Source: Thelonectria olida
Lineage: Eukaryota; Ascomycota; Sordariomycetes; Hypocreales; Nectriaceae
Reading direction: 5' to 3'
Assembly: GCA_020736575.1 (NCBI GenBank)
Contig: JAGPYM010000002.1
Coordinates: 806,001-870,000 of the forward strand
DNA length: 64,000 nt
Part shown: positions 31,159-42,048 of the stretch, piece by piece
Position numbering within the stretch: the first letter of the stretch is position 1
How the letters are laid out: each line of letters starts with the position of its first letter
Notes under the pieces: generated by a model
What the model saw: the letters and a program-made list of their open reading frames with translations, nothing else
The model's database searches: none
What the model was told of the DNA's origin: nothing
Position numbers and translations under genes: made by a program

Positions 31159-34016
31159 TATCCTCATTTTTGTCCAGTGCTTTTTCTCCTTTCGATTGTC
31201 CAGACATGGCTGTGATGTTCGAACAACGATGATGCCTGATACATGTTGATTAGCTGCTTTGCATGGTATCTCAAAATGGCAAATCATTCGCCTTGCAGTC
31301 AGCAAATCAAGCCACTGATCTCGCCTCGTTACGCAATGTTCTGCAAACGCATCATGCCCGCCGAGCCGCCATCTTCGGCGCGGCCGGTTGGGCCAAGGTG
31401 GTAACTCCACCCCGCCGACGAGGCCCGTAATGCCGACGTCCTTCCGTCACAGCCTTCGCCGGGGATGCACTTTTTCGGCGTCTTCCGCCAAGAAAGCACC
31501 CCAACAACGTAAGGAGACATTCAGTCACACTGGGCGTCTAGCTTCCGCCCGTTATTCGGCCACTTCACTTCTAGGAGAAAAGCCACGTAACTTCCTTCAT
31601 TCAAAGCCACAGTCGTCTAAGCCCTCGGTATTAGGTGGTGGTAATTAGCCCGCCTCCCCGCTTCGGAGAGCCACTGCCAGCGCACTGGGCCTCGTTCGGT
31701 ATGCGGACCGAGTCGACGGGGCGGGATAATTCGAAGCAGTTTAGCGAATGTCAGAGTTAGAAAGGTGGAGATGGGCTTGTTGGGATGGACGGTTTTGAAT
31801 GTCGCGGAGCAACCTGGAATGCTTGCTGACTGCCTAGGTTAGGGGCGTGCAAGACAGCGTCAAGTAGTTACGAAGTACGCAGTTCGCATATTCGCAGTCG
31901 GCGTAAGCCTCCTTGCGTCGCTGTTTGCTTTTCCTTTGTTCCATTGCTGACAGGGCGTTCGATAGTCACAAGCTTGGATCTGCCTAGATAAGGCGATCGA
32001 CGCTTCGAAGGGAGTGACTCGGTATTCTAGAAGTCCCATCCTGTCTGATTCTAGATTCTAGATTCCTCACTTGGTGGGCCTAATTAAGAGTTTCCGTGTC
32101 TTTGGCATGGAGAGGGTTGATTTCTTGATGCGGAGCAAACAAGGTAGGAGCAAGCCGATATCCCTTCTCCAAACTTGGGCGAATTCAAACTTGGACATCT
32201 CGAGACATTGGAATTGTTAACAAGTGACTTCTCCTTCTTGACATTGCCTTGTGTACCTATGCGTCAGGTACCAGGGGACACATGGCCTCTGGACCTTTCC
32301 CACTCATCAGGGTGCACTTGAGGCTTTAGAAACATGTCATGATGCTAACAACGAGATTACCCGGACGAGACTCACTATTGATGCAAGACAGGTTTGATTA
32401 GTTTCAGGATGCGCCTCAAAGTTGGGCATCTCCCTTACATGAGCGCCTCCGCTTTCATAGTGGAGGGAGACCACCCATCAGCCTTAGGGATCGACATTGG
32501 TTGATTGGCCATTTACTCAGGGTTAACAACCGATTTTGCGAGAAGGGTGATTGTAATTAGTTAAGTGCATACCACAAAGTCACATTGTGATGACCTGCCG
32601 AGGGTAAGGGGTAAGGGCATTTTCCCATTCCCACGGTGTTGATCGTTATGAGGACGAGCGCGAAATTTGATGCCGAGCGAATCAGTGCCGGGTGTCGGGT
32701 CGAAATTGGTCTTGGTCATCGGGCCGTCTCACTCAAACTCCATGCAGCATCGTCTAATATGAGATGAAGTGCGCGTCTCTGATGAAGCGTGGCACAAAAC
32801 TGCCATGGGCTGGAGATTCGCGGGGACCAGCTGGCAGGGCAAACCTGTTTCCAATACAGCACAAAGTGCCTTAGAGCCTGACTACCGGGCTACCCAGGGA
32901 CTGGTTATCAAGTAATAGCATCTTGGGACCCCCCTGCTTTCATTAAGGGCGTGGAACAACCCCGACATTGGAGGTGAGTCTGAGTATTACCAGAAACAAA
33001 GATTTGAGAGTCGACAGAGACCAGGGCTCATTCATGATCCTCTTCACTGCAGGCCTAGGAGGTGACTTGGGCACCACACGATTATTGTGGAAGTACGGAT
33101 ATGTGGCGAGGAAGAGTGAAATGAATGCATGAATCATGGAACACACGCAGCCCTTGGCGTGGAAAGCAAGCACTTGGTCTTCGTCGCTTCGCAGTCTTCG
33201 CGCTCTCAATGGCAAATCTGCACCATCTCCATGTTTTCGCCAACGCGCCCTCGCTCCCACCACGGCACTGAGATCCCGAATAACAGGGCTGTGGTTGTCT
33301 GGGCGGGTGGCTTGGAACTTGGCAGCACACGTCATGCCCCTCATCTTAGTGCTTCACACGCGCCAGCGCTCAGATGGGCGAGGGCAGGACTCATGACTAC
33401 AAAACCGCTCGTACATAAAGGGAGCGTAGAGTGAAGAAGATTTGTTATCGTCGTAACCAGTCTAGTCCTTGGGAATCATTTTGCCGTCTTCCGAGAAAAC
33501 TCCTCGCCGAAGCGCCCGTGTTAATACGATCTCACACCCGATTACCCGGACGTCTCAGTGGAGAAGCACGACTGACGTAGTTCCGTTTGAAATCGCCGAC
33601 GGGACTCTGCGCGGACTGGCAAACTGCAGGTGCGCGCACGCATTTGCAGGGGACGCACGCAGCTATACGCCCGCCGGAACCAAGCCAAGGTTCTGGCCGT
33701 TCTTGGGGCCAACCGAATGCTGACAGTGGAAGGCTGGAGAGCTTGCCCCGCCAAAGTCAACCACCGACACACAATCTTTGGGCCCTTGGAAACTGGAAGC
33801 GCCGAGAGAACGTGCGACTTGCTGACCGAACGAACTCGAAGGACGCGAACGACGTGCGAGCCGAGGGCTTTGGGCCATTATAGCTCGCCGGGTATATCTT
33901 GGACAAGTCATTGACGCCTAGACTGCGATTCAACTCTGTCGCCGACGTCTGTCGTCAACTTCCCCCACCTCCCAGCTCCCACCACCCCAACCGTCGCGAC
34001 ACCTCTCTCGCGAACC
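31159..34016. other. 2.9-kb intergenic region
   Basis: No gene recognised. It contains a GATTCTA tandem repeat at 32047-32065 beside a TTCTAGAA palindrome at 32025-32032. The last ~120 bp before 34017 are C-rich, CCACC-type leader DNA. Confidence 0.5.
32047..32065. repeat. GATTCTA tandem repeat
   Basis: Two full units and a partial third, about 15 bp from a perfect TTCTAGAA palindrome that matches the inverted core of a heat-shock element. This may be coincidental. Confidence 0.7.
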
Positions 34017-37000
34017 ATGCCAGCCGCAGAATCGGTAGGAAAGCCCGTAGAGGCTGTCCCCGTCGTTTCAGACTCGGCCGCCGACTTACCCATCCGCGCG
34101 ACACGGCAAAGGAGCGGCGATGTGCTGCCTCCAGGCCAGTCTCTGACAGGCAGACAAGAACACTGTTTGTACCTCCCGCAAAGCCCTTGGATGCCCCTCA
34201 TGAGCGTGTCTGCGCGGCAGACAGAAGACAAAAAACTGACCATGGATCGCGACCAACAGATCTCAAGAGAGAGCTCATGTCAAGACAAGTCGATTGGGAA
34301 ATCAACGAGCTCAACTCCACCACCGCACTCCAGCGATTCGGCGCGCCTTTCCGATCTGAACATGGCGAAGTCTCTCCGCAAGAGTCTGAGCTCCCCATCC
34401 TGCGGTACATCTTCGTCAACCACGTCCGCGATTTCCCCTTCCTGGATAAAGCCAAGGAGAAGGAGTTTTGGCAGGACAAACTTCAGGTGGTAAGTGATGA
34501 AGAAGTGGACAATGCTCGCGCCTCGCAGTGCTGACCACGGAATATTGCAGTTCCTCGAGTCGTTTGCTGGGAAGCAAATCTCGTCCTCCGAGGATCGCCT
34601 TGAGGAGACGAAGCGTCGCAAGTTGGCTACCAAGGCTAAGAAGCTCGTTGAGCTGATGATGGTGTCTGGAATTGGAACCTCGTCTGGGTTCGAGGAACGC
34701 ATCAGGTTTTCCGAGATTGAAATCGTCGACAGCAATGCCATTGATACTGGCGTGATGCATACACTGCCCGAGGGCAACTACATCAACGGGTGGGACGTTA
34801 ATGTTGCAGGTGTCCGTATCACCAACGTCAAGCACACAATCAGGCATCACAAACATGCAGAGTACCTGCTTCGTATCAAGCAGAGAGGGGAGCTGGAACA
34901 CTTTATTGCCCGAAGATACAGCGACTTTGCCAAGCTTCACAAGAGGCTGCGAACAGAGCTTCCGGGAAGGATTCTGCCGGATTTGCCAAAGAAGAACAAG
35001 ACCGATACTACGACGACCCTCAAACCTGGCTGGAGTAATGGTAACGACTCGGATTCGTCTATTTCATCTGTTTCTACTCGATTCACCGGACTCGCGGCTG
35101 GAGGTGACTCCTCATTGAGCCCTGCCGGTTTGTTTGCAACTTCCGCAAATCCTCGTGTCGGTGCTAACAAGCTTCAAGGTCACCGTAGAGCTGGCTCTTC
35201 CGCCTCAGTGCTATCTAGAGGCCTCCCCTCGCCTGGTGTCGCATCTCCTCGGGCCTCCACTGAAGGAGGGAGACTGAGCCCGATGGTCCCATCCCCGGTC
35301 AAACAAGAGGTACGCCCAGTCGGCTTATTCTAATGCATTGTATGAATCTGACAACGAGGCAGCCCGTCGTGCTATGGCGCGAAACGCAGCGAGTCTCTCT
35401 TCGCGCATTCCTCCGATCTCTCCTACAAAACCCACAAATTGCCACCACCAAGGCCATACAAGAGTTCCTGACTCTCGAATCGATCACTCCGACGGACGAG
35501 GATGTTGAAGACATCATTCGAAGAAAGCAGCTCGATGAGAAGCGGATGGAAGAGCAAAAACAGTTTTACGAGATTGCCAGAAAGCGAGCGGCTGAGCTGG
35601 ATGAGTATATGGAACAGTGAGTGCTCATCCCCATTTTGATGTAGAACCTGCTGACCTTGTTCAGATTCCGACGTGACATCGTAGAACAAAACGGCCTTAC
35701 CATGCTGTTCAAGGAGATTAAAGAGAAAGAGACGATCCAGGATCTCAGCATTCAATATCGAAAGTTTGCGGAATGGCTTCGAATAGAGATTGCGGCTGTC
35801 ATCTATCACCTGTTCCTCGCGGAGGACAACTCACCTGAACTATTCGCTCAAGCAAGGCGCATCCATTCTCTCATCCCTTATTCGGTCATCAAGAACGTGA
35901 TCCGAATCGCCAACCCCGCAGCCGTCATGTCTGGTGTTCTCGACATCTTCCTCGCCCAGCCTTTTGGTACTCGGTCGCTCATGCAACGAATCTTTTCTCT
36001 CACTCTCCACGATGGTATCAAGAGTTTCCAGAAATCAATCGATTCGTTGAGTGCCAAGATTGCGGATCCAGTCTTCACAGATAAATTGCAGAGGTACACC
36101 CAGTCAGAAGAGTACATCAAAATTGCGCTCCGAGAGGAGGCGGATGCGGAGGACATGGACTTGATTGTGGTTGTTCTTCGGTCTGATCTTCTGGAGCCCG
36201 AGCTCACCGGAGAGCAAATTCAGAGGCTATTCAACGCCTACGTCGCGTTCAACAACGCTGTTGAAAACGTTGATGAGGAGCTGCGTCAAGGAGCCCAGCT
36301 GTTCTCGTACTTGAAGCAGTTCCTGAAGCTGTGCACTCGTCAACGAGACAAGCAGATGATGCTTGAGCTCATTGAGGAGCCCGTTACGCTTCAGCTTTTC
36401 CGGGACTTGTTCACGATCTTCTACGAGCCGCTTGTGCGAGTGTACAAGTCAGCAAACGTCTACAATAGTGTTACCGACTTTGCTGTGTTCATGGACGATA
36501 TGATTCAGGTATGTTGATTCCTGCTGTTAACAAGGGCGCAGTGACTAACTGTCTCAGGTGGTCGACAAATGCAGGGAACAAGATGCTTCAGCAGATCCTA
36601 ACCAGACAGTGCAAGCATTTATCGATCTGTGTCAAAGACATGAGCATAACTTCTACAAATTCGTGCATGAGGTGCATACACACGACAATGGACTGTTTAC
36701 CCAGCTCATGGAATGGATTGAGGGCATTTTGGAGTTTTTGCGAAAGGGCCCTACGAACGGAACGCTTAACGTCAACGCCTTGTTCGAGGGAGGCGTCAGC
36801 TCGGGGGCACTGGACAAGACAAAAGCGATTGAAGAGATCAACTCCCTCATTGCCTGGCAAGAGGCGCGAAAGAAGTGGCACAACGACAAGACGCGGCAAA
36901 AGATGGCGGCAGAGGGTCATGTCGGTAGCGACATGATGCCACTGGGTATGAACAGTTTCAAGACGACCGACTTTGGCCTTGATGAGGAGGATCTCCAGGA

Positions 37001-37208
37001 TATGGCCTACGACGACGGGTCTGATTCCGAACAGGAGGCGGAAGAGGAGGACGAACTTGATCCCATTGAGGCTGAGAGGAGGCGGAGGGCGAAGAGGCAA
37101 GATCGCCTTCGCAGAAGCGCGGGAGAGCCAGAGAAGCCCCAGATCAGCGAGGTGCATAAGCTGAAGGACAACTTCCTGATAATGTTGCGAGATGTCCTGG
37201 CAAATTAG
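34017..37208 (+). CDS. PX-domain protein of the Lec1/Ypr097w type (PX-associated and DUF3818 domains)
   Basis: Exons: 34017-34489, 34551-35309, 35363-35616, 35665-36508, 36558-37208 (introns 61, 53, 48, 49 nt, all with good signals), about 993 residues. Order: PX-associated (PXB) domain with DLKRELMSRQVDWEINELN, ALQRFGAPFRSE, LPILRYIFVNHVRDFPFL and the FLESF..GK region; PX domain (HAEYLLRIKQRGELEHFIAR, RYSDFAKLHKRL, PGRILPDLPKK) that binds phosphoinositides; Ser-rich linker; then the long helical DUF3818 region to the acidic/basic C-terminus. The yeast relative is tied to sterol/lipid distribution at the cortex. The N-terminal frame is unresolved: the ATG 34017 frame reads to ~34258, while the conserved DLKREL part is in another frame from 34259. 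One missing base or a weak extra intron would explain this. Confidence 0.85.
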
Positions 37209-37918
37209 AGGCAATGGGTGGAACGATATCCTTGAGTTGAGGTGGTTTGGGGTTTTTTTTTTTTGTTGATGTGATGACTTGGTTTGTCTTGCGGGTATTC
37301 TTTTGCCTAGAAGTAGAAGGGTGAGGTCGTTGAGCGTTCCTCTGCGGTGTTTCTTCTGGGGGAGGCTAAGTCAATTACTGAGGGTCACAATGGTCCTCGT
37401 CCTTTAAAAATCTACCTTTACGAATGCTGATCTGATCTAATTTGTGATAGCAATTGGCGCAGATCGGGTCCGAGGTGCCATGAGAATCGAATAAGTCTCG
37501 TGCTTTTCGAGCTGAACTAGTGCGACTTTTGTAGGTGTGCGCTTCATTGAAGAATTATCCGCCTCCCTTCTGTCATTAAGAATGACTCGGAAGCGTTGTT
37601 CCGAGCAGAAGAATATGTCGTCCAAGGTGTCATTGCATTACTATTATTTATCGTCTTAATGGACACACCGTCCATCTACATCAGAATCACGTCAAGTGAG
37701 TATCGCACTGCCAAAGTGAAAAAGACACTCTATCGCATTGCCATCCTATGTAGGGACAGAAAGGGGTATACCTAAGCTATACATACAGCACCCAACGCTC
37801 ACAGTCATTACACCATAACGGCTCAGCCGTCGCCATTCATTCGTTTCCTGAGTATTCATTGCCATTCCCATTCCCATTCCCCTCGAACACCCCGTAACCA
37901 AACCTCCCAGTCGTCTCT
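37209..37918. other. Convergent 3' intergenic region
   Basis: Tail-to-tail gap between the PX protein (+) and the GRF protein (-). A T12 run lies at 37253-37264 and CCATT-type pentamer repeats near 37861-37880. No gene seen. Confidence 0.55.
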
Positions 37919-39119
37919 CTAGTTGTCTTCGTACATCTTCATCAGGTTGGCCTTGATGTTCGTCACCTGGCTCCGGTGCATCTTTTCCCGGTTCTCCAGC
38001 GCGACGATGCGCTCCTGCAGCTTGGCCACTGTCTCATCGCGAGCCTTGACAGCGGCCTTTGCAGATTCCCGCCCCAAGGCAAAGCCCGTTGCCCGACGAG
38101 CGGCGGTTACGAGGATGGTCTGCACAGCGTTCAGCACCTTGGGGTCTATGGCCTGGGTCCGCAGGAGAGCCATGACCTCGTCTGTCACGTCGTAGGTAGC
38201 CTCGTCGAGCGGACTGCTCGGCGGAGGATGTGTGGGCGGCTTGCTTGGCGTTGTGACCGACGATGCGGTGGACATGCTCGGCGTGGACCGTCCCAGCGTT
38301 GCGGGAGTGGAAGACGAGGAGGCCGGGATTTCCTCAAACGAGACCTGCTTCTGGCGCTTAGCTGAGGGGAACAGGGTGCGTGTGACAGAGGGTGTGGGCA
38401 AGCCGCCCATGAGGTCTGTGGACCGCGGGTGAGACGGCGTGACAAAGGCGTTTGGGTTGGATTTCATCAGTTTCTCGGCGCTCTTATCGGCGATTTCAAT
38501 CATTTCCCTCTCCTCTTCAGACCCAAAGTCGCTGAAGCTGTCGCTGTCTTCGAATACATCCCGCTTCCTCTTTGTCGTTGATGGACAGGATGTTTCTGAG
38601 CCGGCAGCAGTGGCCAGACCGACATTCGTCGCCGTCGCTGCCGTAGGCTCATCGAGATCATCAGATGAAGAGTCCTCATCAGAGTCGCTGTGGCGGCGGG
38701 AAGAGGTGCGTTGATAGCCGTAGGCAGTCAACTGCCGCTGTGTCAAGGACGGCGTTTTGGGCTGCGTGGGCTCAGCTGGCTGCTCCGCGTCTCTGGACGT
38801 TGAGGAGAGCCCAGTCTCTCTAATCCTGGCATGCTCCCACCAGATGAACAGGCGGCAGTCGAAGCACTTGTAGAAGAACCTGCCCTTGTTGGGGCCTTCT
38901 TTCTTGGTCTCTCGAGGGACCATTTTTTTTGCGCGGTTCACAGTTGCCTGATGCGCGTTAGCATTTATGCATAGTTTAAGGGATAGAGAGACGCATACAC
39001 CACCATTGTCCATCGCTGAAAAGACCCTTGGTACGTTGCCTATGCGACCTTGGAGTTTCGGGCTCCTCTTGGAGTTGAGACTGTGTCTGGGGGACGCGGG
39101 ACTTTCTCTTTCTAGCCAT
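37919..39119 (-). pseudogene. GRF zinc-finger protein gene with an apparent +1 frameshift
   Basis: Exon 1 is 39119-38999 and exon 2 38947-37919; the 51-nt intron has GTATGC, TGCTAAC and CATCAG. Exon 1 (MARKRKSRVPQTQ..., basic) spliced in frame gives GQWWCNCEPRKK, the first CxC half of a GRF zinc finger (zf-GRF, a nucleic-acid-binding module of TopoIII, APE2 and NEIL3 type proteins). The second half, GPNKGRFFYKCFDCRLFIWW, is in the next frame; the two join only if the A8 run at 38922-38929 (T8 on plus) had seven bases. The remaining ~310 residues are Ser/Thr-rich and disordered (SDSDEDSSSDD) with a C-terminal coiled coil (KARDETVAKLQERIVALEN). The rest is open and well composed, so a sequence error or very recent mutation is as likely as true decay. 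Corrected length would be ~382 residues. Confidence 0.75.
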
Positions 39120-39836
39120 GAGTACGGGTGAAAGCCAGGTTCTCAAGGGATGAAAGGCGATGTGAGAATGGATTTGGCCGTTGAGATGCGTGATGTAGTG
39201 CTCGTACCAAGAAAGTCAATGCATCCAACGAGTGTGGGGGAGTTCAAGATGTTGAAGTTGGTCTTGAAGGGAACGAACGACGGGAGCTGCCGCATCTATG
39301 TCTGTGGCGGGGCCAGAAGTACGTACCGACCTATCCTGCATGCCCGTGGAAAAAGCGAGGGGCTGGCACGGGACAACCACTCAATTGTCCCAACAACCAC
39401 GTCCAACATCACCACGACAAAGTCTTCTAACCCGCACTCACATCATTCCACAAAGTACGCCAACTGTTGCATGTTAGTTATGGCCTTAGCAAAATATCCC
39501 CCTCCCTCGACAAACACCAGCATAACATCACATCTTCTTCAGAATAGCCTGATCTTAAAGCCCTTCGTTTGATTCTATTTACGAATACGTACCGAGAAAA
39601 GAGTGCCCCCCTTTCGCGACACCCCTTCTCCTATCTCAATGCTGGGGGAATAGAAGACCATGTCATGCTTAAACCGGCTACGCCATATAGTAACCCTCGT
39701 TTTTGGTTCAGATTTCTTTTGCCCCAACCCATGTTTGGTATTAACACAGAGCGGGTATCGATGTACCCCCGATTCCCAATCCCCATCAAACCCTCCAGCC
39801 TTTGCCATTCTCTCCTGTCTCATAAAAAAAGTTTGC
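39120..39836. other. Intergenic between the GRF gene and eIF3m
   Basis: Promoter of the GRF gene and 3' flank of eIF3m. No gene seen. Confidence 0.55.
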
Positions 39837-41326
39837 TTAATCGTCATTGTCAGTTCGCTCACGTTGCTGGCGGCGGCGCTCGCCCTGTCCACCGCTGCCC
39901 GAGCCCGCGTTGGCCACCTTGCGCTCCAACTCCTGCTGCTCTCGCTCCCTCTGCGCCTTGGCATTGGTGTGCTCCTGCTGCAACACACCCAGGACGTTCT
40001 GGAGCGTCGTTCGCCAGTGATCCACACGCGTAGCGAGCTCTTGATACTGCTTCTGGCCAAATACTCGGTATGTGACCTTGTGAACGAGGAACATCTGGCG
40101 TTGTTGCGACAGCTTGCCCTCGACGAGGCCAGCTCGGATAACGTCGATGGCCCACATCTCAATCTCGCCCTCGGGGATCTGAAGGGCCTTGGTGATCTTG
40201 GCGTACTCGATCTCGCGGCTGGGCGTGGCAGCCGCCAAGCTGGCAAAGGTGAGGAGTCGCATCTTGCGGTGCAGCTTGTCGTGGTCCAGCTTTTCCTTCT
40301 CGACCCAGCCCTCGTGCTCCTCGTTGAAGTCGTTGTAGTCCTCAAGGTCCTGCTCCGCGAAAATATCGAGAAGTTGCGAGTATATAGGTTGGGAGTCGTT
40401 GAGCGCCTGAACGCTGGAAATGCCCCGCAGGTCTTGGAAGAGGAAGTAAGTGGGAGAGAGAAGAGCCAAACGGATGGCACGGAGAGATAGTCGCTGAGCC
40501 TCCTCAGAAGAGGCATCGTCCTTCTCATCAGCATCGAATGTTCGCAGAGCCTTCAGGATGTACTCATAGCCTTGCCTGCAATGCTGTTAGCAATATGACT
40601 CTACCATGACCTGGAACTGAAACACTAGAGGACAATGGCCGCTGTCTCATCGTCGCGCAAAATTCCCTCCGGCATAAATCCGAGACAATTCGCAAACCGA
40701 AAGTGAGAGGCGGAGAGTCCCACATCTCATATTCCTGCATCTCGGTGGGGTCCAACTCACGATTCCTCGCCAGACTCGATGGCCACCTCGGCAACCTCCT
40801 CATAGATCTTGCGTTGATAGTCGGGAGTAGTGCCCCAAGCAGCCAGCCACTCGGGCAGCTTATCGAGGTACTGTCGTAGGCTCTCATACATGCTGTGCGC
40901 CCGGAGGAACTTGAGAATCTCCATAAAGACGCGGGCGCGGATAGGGTCGGTGGGCTCGAGCAAGTTGAACACAGTCGTCAGGGCATTGAGCGACAGGCCG
41001 ACACCGTGGACTGGGGAGTTGACGAGTGGCTTGGCAAAGGTGCCGCATAGCGTAGGCAGGAACTTCTTGGGGTCGGAGGACTGGAGCACCAGGTAAATCA
41101 TGAGGTTGGAGGCGGCCGTGTACTCCTTCTCGGGTACCGTGTTGAGCGCGTTGGAAGCGGCGACGAGCTTTCCAATGACATCTTCGTTCGAGGGCTTCTT
41201 GTCCTGGCTCAGGAGTTGCTTGGCGTCCTCGGCCTTGAGGTAATCGGCCATCTCGGCGGCCAGGTCCTCAAAGGATCCATCGACGAAGAGGAGCTGGGGC
41301 TGGCCAGCAGGCTTGGTGGCAGCCAT
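39837..41326 (-). CDS. Translation initiation factor eIF3 subunit m (PCI domain)
   Basis: Exon 1 is 41326-40761 and exon 2 40575-39837, giving 434 residues. The intron is 185 nt, long for this locus, with GTGAGT donor, TTGCTAACA branch and GCAG acceptor. The N-terminus ([19 protein letters not shown]) and helical repeats lead to [13 protein letters not shown] and a PCI winged-helix domain around 260-390 ([67 protein letters not shown]). The tail is Gln/Arg-rich and disordered. eIF3m is a core helical-bundle subunit of eIF3, which recruits mRNA and tRNA to 40S subunits. Length and order fit the family well. Confidence 0.92.
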
Positions 41327-42048
41327 GATGCCTTATGCCTCTCGGGAACTTGAATCGATCTCGGTTGGTTCGGTCGGTCGCGGGGAATCGAGTCGGTGGG
41401 CGATCTCGAAGAGCGTCAGGGGAGGGGCGTGCAACGTCGACGAGCGGAATAATGTGAATGTGAGCGTCCCGTTCAGACAGGGTCGACGCCCGAATAGCCC
41501 TCTGGTGGGGCTTGGATTGTGCCACCCCGCCAAATTTTCTGCCGCTCTCATTGTGTGGGCGCTAAGCGAGGGCGGTGACGCGGAGGAACTCTCGGCCCGC
41601 TCCCTTATCTCTTATCGCCCACATGCCGTCCTGTGGCAGACAATGCTCCAGCTTCGAAGAAGTTCAGGGCGAGGATGACGAGATGGAAGCAAGCAATTGC
41701 CAAACATTATATGAATACCAGGAAAGAAAGGTAGAAAATACCATCGCCCGATGAACCCCTACAATCTTCTCAAGTCAACCTCCTTTTATGTCGTCAAAGC
41801 GGGTGAGAGATTGCCCACCCCATTGAACCAAGCCGACAGCGCCTTGTAAGTCGAATAAATAGTCCAAATCAATATCCCTTACACTCATCCATTCCGAAAG
41901 TGCGGCCTGTATCCGCCGTCTAATATAATCCATTTCCACCGAAAAGACACAACGGATCAAAATTTCCGTGATACATATATGAAACTCCTCCAAGTGCATA
42001 TAGGTACGAGTCACAAACTCCTGTGCACATGATCCGCCACTTCATTCT
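41327..42048. other. Intergenic: eIF3m promoter and kinase 3' flank
   Basis: No gene seen. Confidence 0.55.

Noticed and set aside
32025..32032. TTCTAGAA palindrome as a heat-shock element
   Set aside because: Single perfect core about 2 kb from the nearest start codon; likely chance.
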